In this document: positions 1-6,625 of the stretch, in pieces
Numbering within the stretch: the stretch's first letter is position 1
Layout: the number at the start of each line of letters is the position of its first letter
Assembly: GCA_964534765.1 (NCBI GenBank)
Contig: CAZHRJ010000036.1
Span: forward strand, 1-24,203
Source of the DNA: CAZHRJ01 sp964534765
GTDB taxonomy: Bacteria; Lindowbacteria; 2-12-FULL-62-27
DNA: 24,203 nt
Reading direction: 5' to 3'
Translations under genes and position numbers: made by a program
Notes under the pieces: model-generated
What the model was told of the DNA's origin: nothing
What the model saw: the letters and a program-made list of their open reading frames with translations, nothing else
Database searches by the model: none

Positions 1-197
1 GAATTGAGTGTTGAGAGTTGAGCCTTTTCTTCTGTCCCGCCCGTCGAAAAAAAGCAATGATCCCGAATGGAGAACACTGGAACACGGACGTTCCGTCCCG
101 CACGGCACAGGATGTGCCGGTTGTGCGGGGAAGGCGCAACGGTCAGAAAAAGAATGGATGGATACGGAGAGGGACGCGGCCGTTGAGGCCGGACCAC

Positions 198-217
198 GGC
201 TGGCTGGCTGGCTGGCT
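198..217. repeat. GGCT tetranucleotide repeat, five copies
   Basis: Five uninterrupted copies of GGCT are visible, followed by GGG. Such a tract can vary in length by replication slippage. No gene that would be phase-switched by it can be identified here. Confidence 0.85.
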
Positions 218-258
218 GGGCCAACCAGCAAATTCACACAACGAAGGAATCATAACGT

Positions 259-543
259 ATGATGGCTGAAGAATACACATTTTTTGGGACAAGTGCAACA
301 CTAAATTTCCCGAAATTTCAAGGACCTCGGTTTGAGAGAATTCATAAAACTGCCGGCGTTTACGATCGAAATCCCATGGTAAGGATGCATCGTCAGGAGG
401 TCTCTGTCGCCGGTTACAATGTAATCCGCATTTCCGGCCCGGGCACATTCCAAAACGATGTTGTCTTTAGGATCGCGACAGTCTGTGATACGCAGTGTCG
501 GGTGGACTCAAAATGGGGACGTCAAAATGGGGACGTTGATTGA
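259..543 (+). CDS. Doubtful 94-aa hypothetical protein
   Basis: This frame begins with two consecutive ATG codons (259 and 262). A Shine-Dalgarno-like GAAGGA lies about 9 nt upstream of the first. The predicted protein has no recognisable domain, signal peptide or membrane segment. Codon usage is more AT-rich than in the clear genes nearby. The last ~12 codons and the stop lie inside the repeat at 509-668, so a repeat insertion has probably supplied the 3' end and may have truncated an older frame. An overlapping minus-strand frame is about as long, so I consider this a weak candidate. Confidence 0.2.
   Translation: MMAEEYTFFGTSATLNFPKFQGPRFERIHKTAGVYDRNPMVRMHRQEVSVAGYNVIRISGPGTFQNDVVFRIATVCDTQCRVDSKWGRQNGDVD
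509..536. repeat. 14-bp perfect tandem repeat with GGGGACGT
   Basis: The 14-mer CAAAATGGGGACGT occurs at 509-522 and again at 523-536 with no gap. The second copy supplies the first bases of the left arm of the long inverted repeat at 529-668, so the duplication marks the outer boundary of that element. Confidence 0.85.
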
Positions 544-668
544 CAAATTGACAAATTCCGGCGATTCCCTGAGGGACAAAGGGCGTGTTTGCTGATGAAC
601 GGACAAAAAACCGCGCATCTCCCATGGTGATTGCATCTCATTTGTCAATTTGTCAATCAACGTCCCCA
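528..668. repeat. Palindromic repeat element with GGGGACG ends (MITE-like)
   Basis: A perfect inverted repeat of 28-29 bp has arms at 528-556 and 640-668, separated by an 83-bp centre. Each arm starts at its outer end with GGGGACGTTGATT and contains the direct repeat TGACAAAT-TGACAAAT. The element has no coding capacity. The same outer GGGGACG is found in the palindrome at 3566-3635. Similar small palindromes are known as REP-type or non-autonomous elements mobilised by IS200/Y1-type transposases. No transposase gene is in the window, so the mechanism is inferred. Confidence 0.7.
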
Positions 669-711
669 AATTGGTGTTGCGGCGGGGCGGGCGGTCATCT
701 AGGATTGGGAC

Positions 712-957
712 ATGACACTGGCGCGAGGGGAGATTGGCAGGGCGTTTGTCATCCGAAGGGATTCGGCGGATCATCCGGGGAAATTCACGGTGCATATCAA
801 ACGCCGGACCGGAGATGACACCAGGGTCGAGTCGGTGCCGGTATTCGTCTGCGATACGATCGATGAGGCCCGGGCGAAACTGACCGAAACCGATATCCTG
901 CTTCGATTCCCTCCATCGCCTGACGACGGACCAGACGCGGTCGAAACCTGGATGTGA
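712..957 (+). CDS. Small hypothetical protein, 81 aa
   Basis: I do not recognise the family. The ATG at 712 is preceded by AGGA at 701-704 with 7-nt spacing, which supports this start. The protein is charged, with alternating hydrophobic patches that suggest a small alpha/beta fold (GKFTVHIKRR, then SVPVFVCDTIDEARAKL). It has no signal peptide or membrane helix. It ends 14 bp before the stop of queE, which is convergent. A longer minus-strand frame (508-1032) overlaps it but crosses the palindromic repeat and looks non-coding. The good ribosome site favours the plus-strand gene. Confidence 0.45.
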   Translation: MTLARGEIGRAFVIRRDSADHPGKFTVHIKRRTGDDTRVESVPVFVCDTIDEARAKLTETDILLRFPPSPDDGPDAVETWM

Positions 958-971
958 ACGCCAAACCCGGA

Positions 972-1718
972 TCAGATCCAGCCGGCCAGGTGATGAATCT
1001 GGGGAACGACAAGAACCGTCAAACCGGAACATCGCGCCTTCAACTGACAGAGACGCTCAGGGGAAGGCGCAATGGCCGCCGGATTGACCGGGGTCACCGG
1101 CGTCAGTACCAGAGGCATGCGGGGATCGACGGATCGGATGAGCGCCACCGAGGATAGGATCTCGTCATCGGTGGGCGAATCCCTCATGACGACGATTTTG
1201 ACGAACCCGCGGCCACGGGCGATCTCCAGACACCGCCGAATGTCCGCCGGGTCGGCCGTGACACCCGGAGTTGAGAGGGGCTTGATGTCCAGAGCGAAAA
1301 CATCAACCCACGCCGCCACCTTTTCCAGCCGGTCACTCAGGGTCCCGCTCGTCTCCAGATATACCGGCCGACGCTTCCGTATCTCGGGCAACAGCTCCAC
1401 CAAAAAACCGGTCTGCAGCAGCGGTTCGCCGCCGGTGATGCTCACGGAGTGATACGCAAGTCGCCCGGCCAGATACCGGTCCACCGCCGACAGAATCCGG
1501 TCCACACTCACCGGATTGTCGCCGGTCTCAAATTCCCCGCTGTGCGGCTCCCGCTCGATCCTCCAGGACCGGGCCTGCTCCCAGGACTGGGGCGTGTCAC
1601 AATAGACACAACGCATATGACATTGGCCCAGCCGGATGAAGATCTGCCGGACGCCGGCATGGATGCCTTCCCCCTGAAACGAGCTGAAGATCTCCATCAG
1701 ATTGCCCGAGGCGGTCAT
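972..1718 (-). CDS. queE: 7-carboxy-7-deazaguanine synthase (radical SAM)
   Basis: QueE converts 6-carboxy-5,6,7,8-tetrahydropterin to 7-carboxy-7-deazaguanine, the ring-contraction step on the way to queuosine. The 248-aa protein has the N-terminal signature SSFQGEG (residues 12-18), which marks QueE, then the radical SAM cluster motif C33-x3-C37-x2-C40 followed by DTP, and the SAM-binding SITGGEPLLQ near residue 95. The alternative start at M8 (position 1697) would still leave the motifs intact, and neither start has a clear ribosome site. It is the last gene of the minus-strand run from the sulfite-oxidase-like gene, 57 bp after bcp. No other queuosine genes are in the window. Confidence 0.92.
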   Translation of the reverse strand: MTASGNLMEIFSSFQGEGIHAGVRQIFIRLGQCHMRCVYCDTPQSWEQARSWRIEREPHSGEFETGDNPVSVDRILSAVDRYLAGRLAYHSVSITGGEPLLQTGFLVELLPEIRKRRPVYLETSGTLSDRLEKVAAWVDVFALDIKPLSTPGVTADPADIRRCLEIARGRGFVKIVVMRDSPTDDEILSSVALIRSVDPRMPLVLTPVTPVNPAAIAPSPERLCQLKARCSGLTVLVVPQIHHLAGWI

Positions 1719-1775
1719 GATCGGACACGATTGCGGCGCACTGTCACGGGAAGACCGAACCGAAGAGCCGGTATT

Positions 1776-2264
1776 CTAAGAGGACGGATTGTCCAGGAAT
1801 GCCAGAATCTCGGCGCTGTGGCCGTCAACCTGGACTTTGGGGAAGATTCGGGCGATGCGCCCCCTCTTGTCGATCACGATCGTCGTCCGGACAATTCCCA
1901 TGAACTTCCGGCCGTAGAGAGATTTTTGCCTGAAGACGCCATAGTCGGCTAAGACTTTTTTTTCGGTGTCGGCCAGGAGGGGAAAAGGGAGGCGGAATTT
2001 TTGGATGAATCGGGCATGATCGTCGAGATCATCCGCGCTGACGCCGAGGACGACGGCGCCGCGTTTGCGGTATTGGTCGATGTCGTCCCGGAACGCACAG
2101 GCCTCGCGCGTGCAGCCCGGCGTATCGTCCCTGGGATAGAAATAGAGGATCACGATTTTTTTGCCCTTGAAATCCTTCAGCCGGACCGTCCCGCCTTCGG
2201 ATGACGGCAAAGAAAAATCGGGCGCCGGGTCACCGACTGAAAGAGCGCCCCGGGATCGAGTCAT
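1776..2264 (-). CDS. bcp: Peroxiredoxin, BCP/PrxQ family
   Basis: This thiol peroxidase reduces hydrogen peroxide and organic hydroperoxides in the cytoplasm with thioredoxin-type reductants. With the start at 2264 the protein is 162 aa, normal for the family. It begins GDPAPDFSLP (11-20). The catalytic stretch is PRDDTPGCTREAC, with peroxidatic Cys51 and resolving Cys56 (C-x4-C), the atypical 2-Cys BCP pattern. An in-frame extension to 2414 would overlap the DUF2203 gene by about 150 bp and adds low-complexity sequence, so I reject it. An intermediate ATG at 2303 is possible. The start lies 1 nt after the DUF2203 stop, suggesting translational coupling. Confidence 0.92.
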   Translation of the reverse strand: MTRSRGALSVGDPAPDFSLPSSEGGTVRLKDFKGKKIVILYFYPRDDTPGCTREACAFRDDIDQYRKRGAVVLGVSADDLDDHARFIQKFRLPFPLLADTEKKVLADYGVFRQKSLYGRKFMGIVRTTIVIDKRGRIARIFPKVQVDGHSAEILAFLDNPSS

Positions 2265-2265
2265 A

Positions 2266-2667
2266 TCAAAGGGGCTGGCGGCCGGCGAATCCGGTGTCGA
2301 GGTCATGCCAGTGGGAAATTTCGGTTTCGTCCTCTTTCCAGCAGAGAAATGCCTCCCGGCCGTCCCGGAGAGTGTAGAAGTCGACCAGGAGCGGATGGAG
2401 TCCCTTGATTTCACATTGAAATTTTTCCTGCAGCATTCCCATCAGCCGCTGGAGGCGCTGGGTCGAGCGCTCAACCGATTTCTGCAATTCGGACACATGT
2501 CCGATCCGGAATCCGCCGCCGTTCACCGCGATCGCGTTCATGACCTCAACATAGACCTTCTGCTTCTCCACCCGCAGATCCTCAGTCTGACGTATCTTGC
2601 CCGCCATCTGCTTGATCTCCGGCAAAACGGAGTTGGCCTCATCCCGGGTGTAGTATTTTCGTTTCAT
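2266..2667 (-). CDS. DUF2203 family protein
   Basis: The function of this family is unknown. The 133-aa protein has its features: an N-terminal YYTRDEANSVLPEIKQM, a long charged helical region (about 20-85, likely coiled coil), and the C-terminal motif that reads DFYTLRDGREAFLCWKEDE, then WHDLDTGFAGRQPL, which is the hallmark of DUF2203. It overlaps the end of nfo by 4 nt (ATGA) and abuts bcp, so it belongs to the same operon. That neighbourhood (base-excision repair and peroxide removal) hints at a stress role, but this is inference only. Confidence 0.88.
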   Translation of the reverse strand: MKRKYYTRDEANSVLPEIKQMAGKIRQTEDLRVEKQKVYVEVMNAIAVNGGGFRIGHVSELQKSVERSTQRLQRLMGMLQEKFQCEIKGLHPLLVDFYTLRDGREAFLCWKEDETEISHWHDLDTGFAGRQPL

Positions 2668-3551
2668 ACGGGTGTCAGTCTACCATGCCTTCCGGGTGAT
2701 TTTCGATGGATTAGTTTGCGGAGCTGATTGAGGTTGATGATGTCCTCTTTCATGTCCGGGCCTTTTGGAGTCTCCAGTATCATGGGCAGATCCGAGAACC
2801 GGGGATCGTTCATGAGGAATCGGAATGCGGACAGACCAATCTGGCCCTTGCCGATATGCTCATGCCGGTCGACCCGGCTGCCGAGTCCCTTGACGGAATC
2901 GTTCAAGTGAAATGCCCGAATAGTGGGCAGGCCGACGAGCCGATGCAGCGCGGTCATGGTCGACTCGTATCCTTCCCTGGTCCGAATATCATATCCGGCC
3001 GCGAAGATGTGGCAGGTGTCGACGCAGACGCCGACGCGCCGGGAGTATTTCAGGCCGGCGAGAATTCGTTTTAAGTGTTCGAATTTCCATCCGAGAGAAT
3101 TGCCCTGCCCGGCGGTCGTCTCAACAAGGATGCCGACTCGCATCCCCCGGGTTTCGTGGAGAACCCGCCGAAGAGCCGCGACGACGCGATCGAGTCCCCA
3201 TTCCTCCCCCCGCCCGCCGTGACTGCCGGGATGGAGAACCACCCAGGCCAGTCCCAGCGAATCGGCCCGGGCCAACTCGTCCCGCAGAGACGCCGTGGAT
3301 CGCTTGTAGATGTCCTCGTCCGATGCCGCGAGATTGATCAGGTAACCGGCGTGGGAGACCATATCCCGGCGGTCAAATGCCGCCGCAAGCGCGCGGAACC
3401 GTCGGACCTCGTCGGGATCGATCGGTTTTTCGATCCAGCATTTGTTGTTTTTCGCGAAGATCTGAACCGACTGAAGGTGGATTCGGCCCGCCCTTTCAAG
3501 CGCTAGGCTGACGCCGCCGGCGGTTGAGACATGCGCCCCCAGCCGCGGCAT
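2664..3551 (-). CDS. nfo: Endonuclease IV (AP endonuclease)
   Basis: Endonuclease IV cleaves DNA 5' to abasic sites and trims blocked 3' ends in base-excision repair, using three zinc ions. The 295-aa protein has the expected length and all nine metal ligands can be placed: H67, H107, E144, D178, H181, H215, D228, H230 and E260. The signatures VDTCHIFAAGYD (177-188), FHLNDS (214-219), SRVDRHEHIGKG (225-236) and MILETPKG are intact. The start at 3551 has GAGGA about 9 nt upstream. That ribosome site directly touches the palindromic element at 3566-3635, which separates nfo from the gene upstream. Confidence 0.96.
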   Translation of the reverse strand: MPRLGAHVSTAGGVSLALERAGRIHLQSVQIFAKNNKCWIEKPIDPDEVRRFRALAAAFDRRDMVSHAGYLINLAASDEDIYKRSTASLRDELARADSLGLAWVVLHPGSHGGRGEEWGLDRVVAALRRVLHETRGMRVGILVETTAGQGNSLGWKFEHLKRILAGLKYSRRVGVCVDTCHIFAAGYDIRTREGYESTMTALHRLVGLPTIRAFHLNDSVKGLGSRVDRHEHIGKGQIGLSAFRFLMNDPRFSDLPMILETPKGPDMKEDIINLNQLRKLIHRKSPGRHGRLTPV

Positions 3552-3565
3552 CAGACCAGGTCCTC

Positions 3566-3635
3566 GGGGACGGATTTTAAGTTTTTTACCAATGACATGA
3601 GGGGTCGAAAAGTAAATAACTTAAAATCCGTCCCC
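3566..3635. repeat. 70-bp GGGGACG-ended palindrome inside an operon
   Basis: Perfect 18-bp arms lie at 3566-3583 and 3618-3635 (outer end GGGGACGGATTTTAAGTT). Pairing continues imperfectly toward the centre (TTAC at 3586-3589 with GTAA at 3612-3615). The outer seven bases match the element at 528-668, although the inner arms differ, so both look like members of one class of small palindromes. It lies between the sulfite-oxidase-like gene (stop at 3643) and the ribosome site of nfo. In the transcript it would form a strong hairpin that could attenuate transcription or set RNA stability. Confidence 0.75.
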
Positions 3636-3642
3636 ATTTCAG

Positions 3643-4227
3643 CTAGTCCCCCCACATCCGCTCCTCTTTCCAGGGATCGCCGGACATGTGATATCCCATC
3701 TGTTCCCAGAATCCCGGCCGGTCGGCCGACAGGAATTCAATTCCCGTCACCCACTTCGCGCTCTTCCAGGCATATCGTTTCGGGACGACAAGCCTGAGCG
3801 GCCAGCCGTGATCGGGTGTCAGGGGGCTTCCGCCATGCGCATAGGCGAAGAGGACGTCGTCGTCAAGAAGCGCGGCGAGCGGAAGGTTGGCCGTGAAACT
3901 TGGATAGGCGTGGGCGAGAACAAATCGCGCCTCGGGCAACACCTCCACGCGCCGGTAGATTTCCTTAAACGAGACGCCCTCCCACACATTGTCCAGCCGC
4001 GTCCAGGTTGTGACACAGTGCATATCGGCGCAAACCGTGACTTTGGGCAGAGCCTGAAACTCCTCCCACGTCCACACCACCTCCGATTTCACCCGCCCAA
4101 ACACGCGAAACCGCCACCGGCAAAGATCGACCCGGGGCACGTCGCCGGCGTGGAGCACGGGCCATTTCCGGCCGACATCTTTTTGTCCGGGCGGGACCCG
4201 GGGTTTCTTGCCAGATGGGGCATTCAT
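3643..4227 (-). CDS. Sulfite-oxidase-like molybdopterin oxidoreductase
   Basis: This 194-aa protein matches the short, soluble branch of the sulfite oxidase/YedY superfamily, which binds the molybdenum cofactor; the natural substrate of this branch is not settled. The cofactor-binding stretch CADMHCVTTWTRLDNVWEGV (66-85) carries the expected Mo-ligand cysteine, C71. The motifs HAYPSFTANLPL, DHGWPLRLVVP and the C-terminal GDPWKEER are typical. There is no Tat signal peptide or membrane helix, so it is predicted cytoplasmic, and there is no dimerisation or heme domain. It is the first gene of the minus-strand run that continues into nfo, and its start is 55 bp from that of the divergent SGNH gene. 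Confidence 0.88.
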   Translation of the reverse strand: MNAPSGKKPRVPPGQKDVGRKWPVLHAGDVPRVDLCRWRFRVFGRVKSEVVWTWEEFQALPKVTVCADMHCVTTWTRLDNVWEGVSFKEIYRRVEVLPEARFVLAHAYPSFTANLPLAALLDDDVLFAYAHGGSPLTPDHGWPLRLVVPKRYAWKSAKWVTGIEFLSADRPGFWEQMGYHMSGDPWKEERMWGD

Positions 4228-4282
4228 GAGTTAATTGAAAACAATCCGGGCGATGTTGTCAATCAGAGGTGGAGGAGCCGGC

Positions 4283-5305
4283 GTGGATCGAAGGGATCAG
4301 GAGCGGATCAAAAAAGTGTCGACCGGCGTGATGACGGCGTTGGTCATTCTGGCGGTCATCGAAGTGGGACTGAGAATCTCGGGATTCGAGCGCCGGTCCG
4401 GTGTCGAATATATGCGCTTTACGTTTCCGATGGACGAGTACAACCGGACCGCGCCGGAACCCTTTTTGGTCCGTGACCCCGTTCTTTTCTGGAAGCCGAA
4501 GCCCAGGACGCTGGGCCATAATTCAAAGGGCGTCTTCGGGCCGGAATTCGAGACGACCCCGCGACCCGGGGTTTTTCGGATTGTCAGTCTGGGAGATTCC
4601 TGCACCCATTTCGGTCCCGGCCCCTATCCCGAGCGGCTTGCCCGATTGCTCAGCGATCTTAAGCCGAATCGATTCGAGGTGATCAACGCGGGGGTGATCG
4701 GATACACGTCGTATCAGGGACTGCAGCGGTTGAATACCGACGTCGCGGAATGGTCGCCCGATCTTATTACCGTGTATTTCGGCTGGAATGACCACTGGAT
4801 CGCCCGGGGGTATCGGGACAGTCAGCAGGCGCGCCGCCGATTCGGCATGGCTGCGGTCTACCGGGCGATGGAGCCGCTCCGAATATTTCAGGCGGTTCGG
4901 ACTGTGGTCGAGCGGCGCCTTCGGTTGGTGCCCGAGTCCGGGCAATTTCGGGTGACACCGGATGAATTCGCGGCGAATTTGCGCGACATCCATTCCCGCG
5001 GGAAATCGCTGGGGGCGCAGGTGTGGTTTCTGACAGCGCCCCACGCGCTGGATCTGGGCATCCCACCCTATTTACTGTCGTCGGGTGAAATCTCCGATCC
5101 ATCGCGATTGTTGGAGCTGCACCAGTCCTACACGGACGTCGTGCGGCAAGTTGCCAAAGAAACAGGCGCCGGGCTGGTCGATTTGCAGGAGCGGATGGAC
5201 AGGATGGACAAGAGGGATCTGTTCATGGACGACCACATCCATCTATCAGATCGCGGCCGGACGCTGGTGGCGCAGATGCTGGCGGAACAATTCAAAAATT
5301 TTTAG
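4283..5305 (+). CDS. Membrane-anchored SGNH/GDSL-family hydrolase
   Basis: The GTG at 4283 is preceded by GGAGGA (4271-4276) at 6-nt spacing, so I prefer it over TTG 4235 or ATG 4253. The 340-aa product has one N-terminal hydrophobic helix (about 13-33) and then an extracytoplasmic SGNH domain. Block I is SLGDS with nucleophile S106, block II NAGVIGYTS (G137), block III GWND (N169) and block V DDHIH (D317, H320), so all catalytic residues are present. Such proteins act as esterases or as O-acetyl transferases/esterases on surface polysaccharides; the substrate here cannot be told. It is a single gene, divergent from the sulfite-oxidase-like gene and convergent with the porin. Confidence 0.85.
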   Translation: MDRRDQERIKKVSTGVMTALVILAVIEVGLRISGFERRSGVEYMRFTFPMDEYNRTAPEPFLVRDPVLFWKPKPRTLGHNSKGVFGPEFETTPRPGVFRIVSLGDSCTHFGPGPYPERLARLLSDLKPNRFEVINAGVIGYTSYQGLQRLNTDVAEWSPDLITVYFGWNDHWIARGYRDSQQARRRFGMAAVYRAMEPLRIFQAVRTVVERRLRLVPESGQFRVTPDEFAANLRDIHSRGKSLGAQVWFLTAPHALDLGIPPYLLSSGEISDPSRLLELHQSYTDVVRQVAKETGAGLVDLQERMDRMDKRDLFMDDHIHLSDRGRTLVAQMLAEQFKNF

Positions 5306-5320
5306 CTGGCGCTAACCCGG

Positions 5321-5344
5321 CTAGTCCTGCCGCTAGTCCTGCGG
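5321..5344. repeat. 12-bp near-tandem repeat between convergent genes
   Basis: CTAGTCCTGCCG at 5321-5332 is followed directly by CTAGTCCTGCGG at 5333-5344, one base different, and CTAG starts a third time over the porin stop codon. It fills the short gap between the convergent SGNH and porin genes. No terminator-like T-run accompanies it. Confidence 0.7.
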
Positions 5345-6625
5345 CTAGAACTTCACTCCCAGCGCGATCGTGATCGCCTGTGCATCGGCTCTCTGGCCGT
5401 CCGGCGCGGATGCGGCGCCGATGGCGGTTCCCTGATTGGACAATCCGTCACCGTCCTCGTCAAAGGATGTCCACTCCGCCTTCACCATGGTGTTATCCGC
5501 CACCTTGTACCCGCCCGCCACAGCCCACAGGGTCGGCTCGCCGATCGCGGCCGAGCCGGCGTAATCGGGGTCAAGGACATTCCAACGCGCCGCGACGTAG
5601 GCGTCTTCGCTGAGATTGTACCGGCCCTGCACACCCCAGTAACTCCACTCGCGGGAGTTTCCGGCGCTGACGGTGTCGGCATCGATGTTGCCCCAGAATC
5701 CCATGAGGTACCCGCCCTCGAACTGATACTTTGCCGCAACTTCCCAGAGATCCCGGTCGTACCCGCCGCCCTGACCGTCGTCGTTGTAGACCAGGCCGGA
5801 GAGGTTCTTGTTCGTACCGGCTGTCCCGGCCGCCGTGTGATCTCCCGATTCGACCGCTTGAACAAAGAGGGAACTGCCGATATGCAGCGGATCATTGTCC
5901 CCGTCGGTTCTCTGGTCGTTTGTGTAGTAGCTGGCTTCAGCCGTCAGGTTATCCGCGAGCGCCGCAACCAGCCGGCACCCGAAGGCCAGATCGTCGTTGG
6001 ACCGGTTCTGTCCGCCGCCGCCGGATGGGCTGCCGTCCGTGACGGCGCCGCCGTTGACGACCGCGAGTTCCCAGGAAAGCGGCGTCGTGAGACCCGCGTT
6101 TTCAAATGATCCCGACAGGTGGACTCCGTCGTCCAGGGCGTTGGTAACGTCGAGCAGACTGTTCCGGAGAAAATCATTTTTGGAGGAATCGCCGTTGCCC
6201 GTTCGATTGGGAGATTCATGCCCGAATGGAACCGCGATCTTGCCGAGTTTGGCTGTCATGCCCGATCCAAAAACGTTCTTGATCTGCACGAAGGTCGCCC
6301 GGAGTTCCGCGGCGTCATTGAGGGCGATGGTCCCGCCATTGCCACGGATGATTTCATGGCTCCAGTCGTTTGCCGCCCAGATGGTCATCTGGAAGGCGAT
6401 GTTTTCCGAAATTTCCGATTTGAGATAGAGATTGACGCGGGGATCGTTGAAATTGAAATCCTCGTCGAGCGCTCCGGCCGTCGTGTCAAAATCGACGTCC
6501 TGCGCGCTCACCATCGCGCTGCCGCTGATCGTCAGCTTCGCCTCCGCCCCGCCCGGCCGGAAAGCGAGGAGGAAAAATGCCGGCAACCAGAGAATCGGGA
6601 CTGCTTTCGCGATTGAATTTTTCAT
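5345..6625 (-). CDS. Porin-like outer-membrane beta-barrel protein
   Basis: The 426-aa product begins with a signal peptide (basic MKNSIAK, a hydrophobic stretch, cleavage after AEA near residue 29). The mature part has alternating hydrophobic strands, many Asp/Asn/Gly turns, and ends in LGVKF with the C-terminal phenylalanine used for BAM-dependent outer-membrane insertion. The strand pattern (for example KLTISGSAMVSAQD early, and VAARWNVLDPD, VAGGYKVADN, KAEWTSFDED near the end) resembles phosphate-selective or general porins with 16 or so strands, but I cannot assign a substrate. Its ATG overlaps the stop of the MFS gene by 4 nt, so the two are co-translated and likely work on the same solute. 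An uninterrupted frame extends upstream to 7753 through the MFS gene, but the signal peptide and overlap fix the start at 6625. Confidence 0.85.
   Translation of the reverse strand: MKNSIAKAVPILWLPAFFLLAFRPGGAEAKLTISGSAMVSAQDVDFDTTAGALDEDFNFNDPRVNLYLKSEISENIAFQMTIWAANDWSHEIIRGNGGTIALNDAAELRATFVQIKNVFGSGMTAKLGKIAVPFGHESPNRTGNGDSSKNDFLRNSLLDVTNALDDGVHLSGSFENAGLTTPLSWELAVVNGGAVTDGSPSGGGGQNRSNDDLAFGCRLVAALADNLTAEASYYTNDQRTDGDNDPLHIGSSLFVQAVESGDHTAAGTAGTNKNLSGLVYNDDGQGGGYDRDLWEVAAKYQFEGGYLMGFWGNIDADTVSAGNSREWSYWGVQGRYNLSEDAYVAARWNVLDPDYAGSAAIGEPTLWAVAGGYKVADNTMVKAEWTSFDEDGDGLSNQGTAIGAASAPDGQRADAQAITIALGVKF

Larger units (their letters stand above)
1..711. other. Gene-poor left edge
   Basis: I see no recognisable gene in this stretch. 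It holds a five-copy tetranucleotide repeat, a weak 94-codon reading frame, a 14-bp tandem repeat and a long inverted repeat, each listed separately. Several overlapping reading frames exist on both strands, but none gives a protein that resembles a known family. It may be an intergenic region enlarged by insertion of small repeat elements, or the decayed end of a gene lying outside the window. Confidence 0.5.

Noticed and set aside
508..1032. 174-aa minus-strand frame
   Set aside because: It runs through the palindromic repeat and the end of queE in another frame; protein is Arg/Pro/Ser-rich with no domain.
1776..2414. Longer 212-aa form of the peroxiredoxin
   Set aside because: The extra N-terminus overlaps the DUF2203 gene by 150 bp, is Ser/Thr/Arg-rich and is not part of the family.
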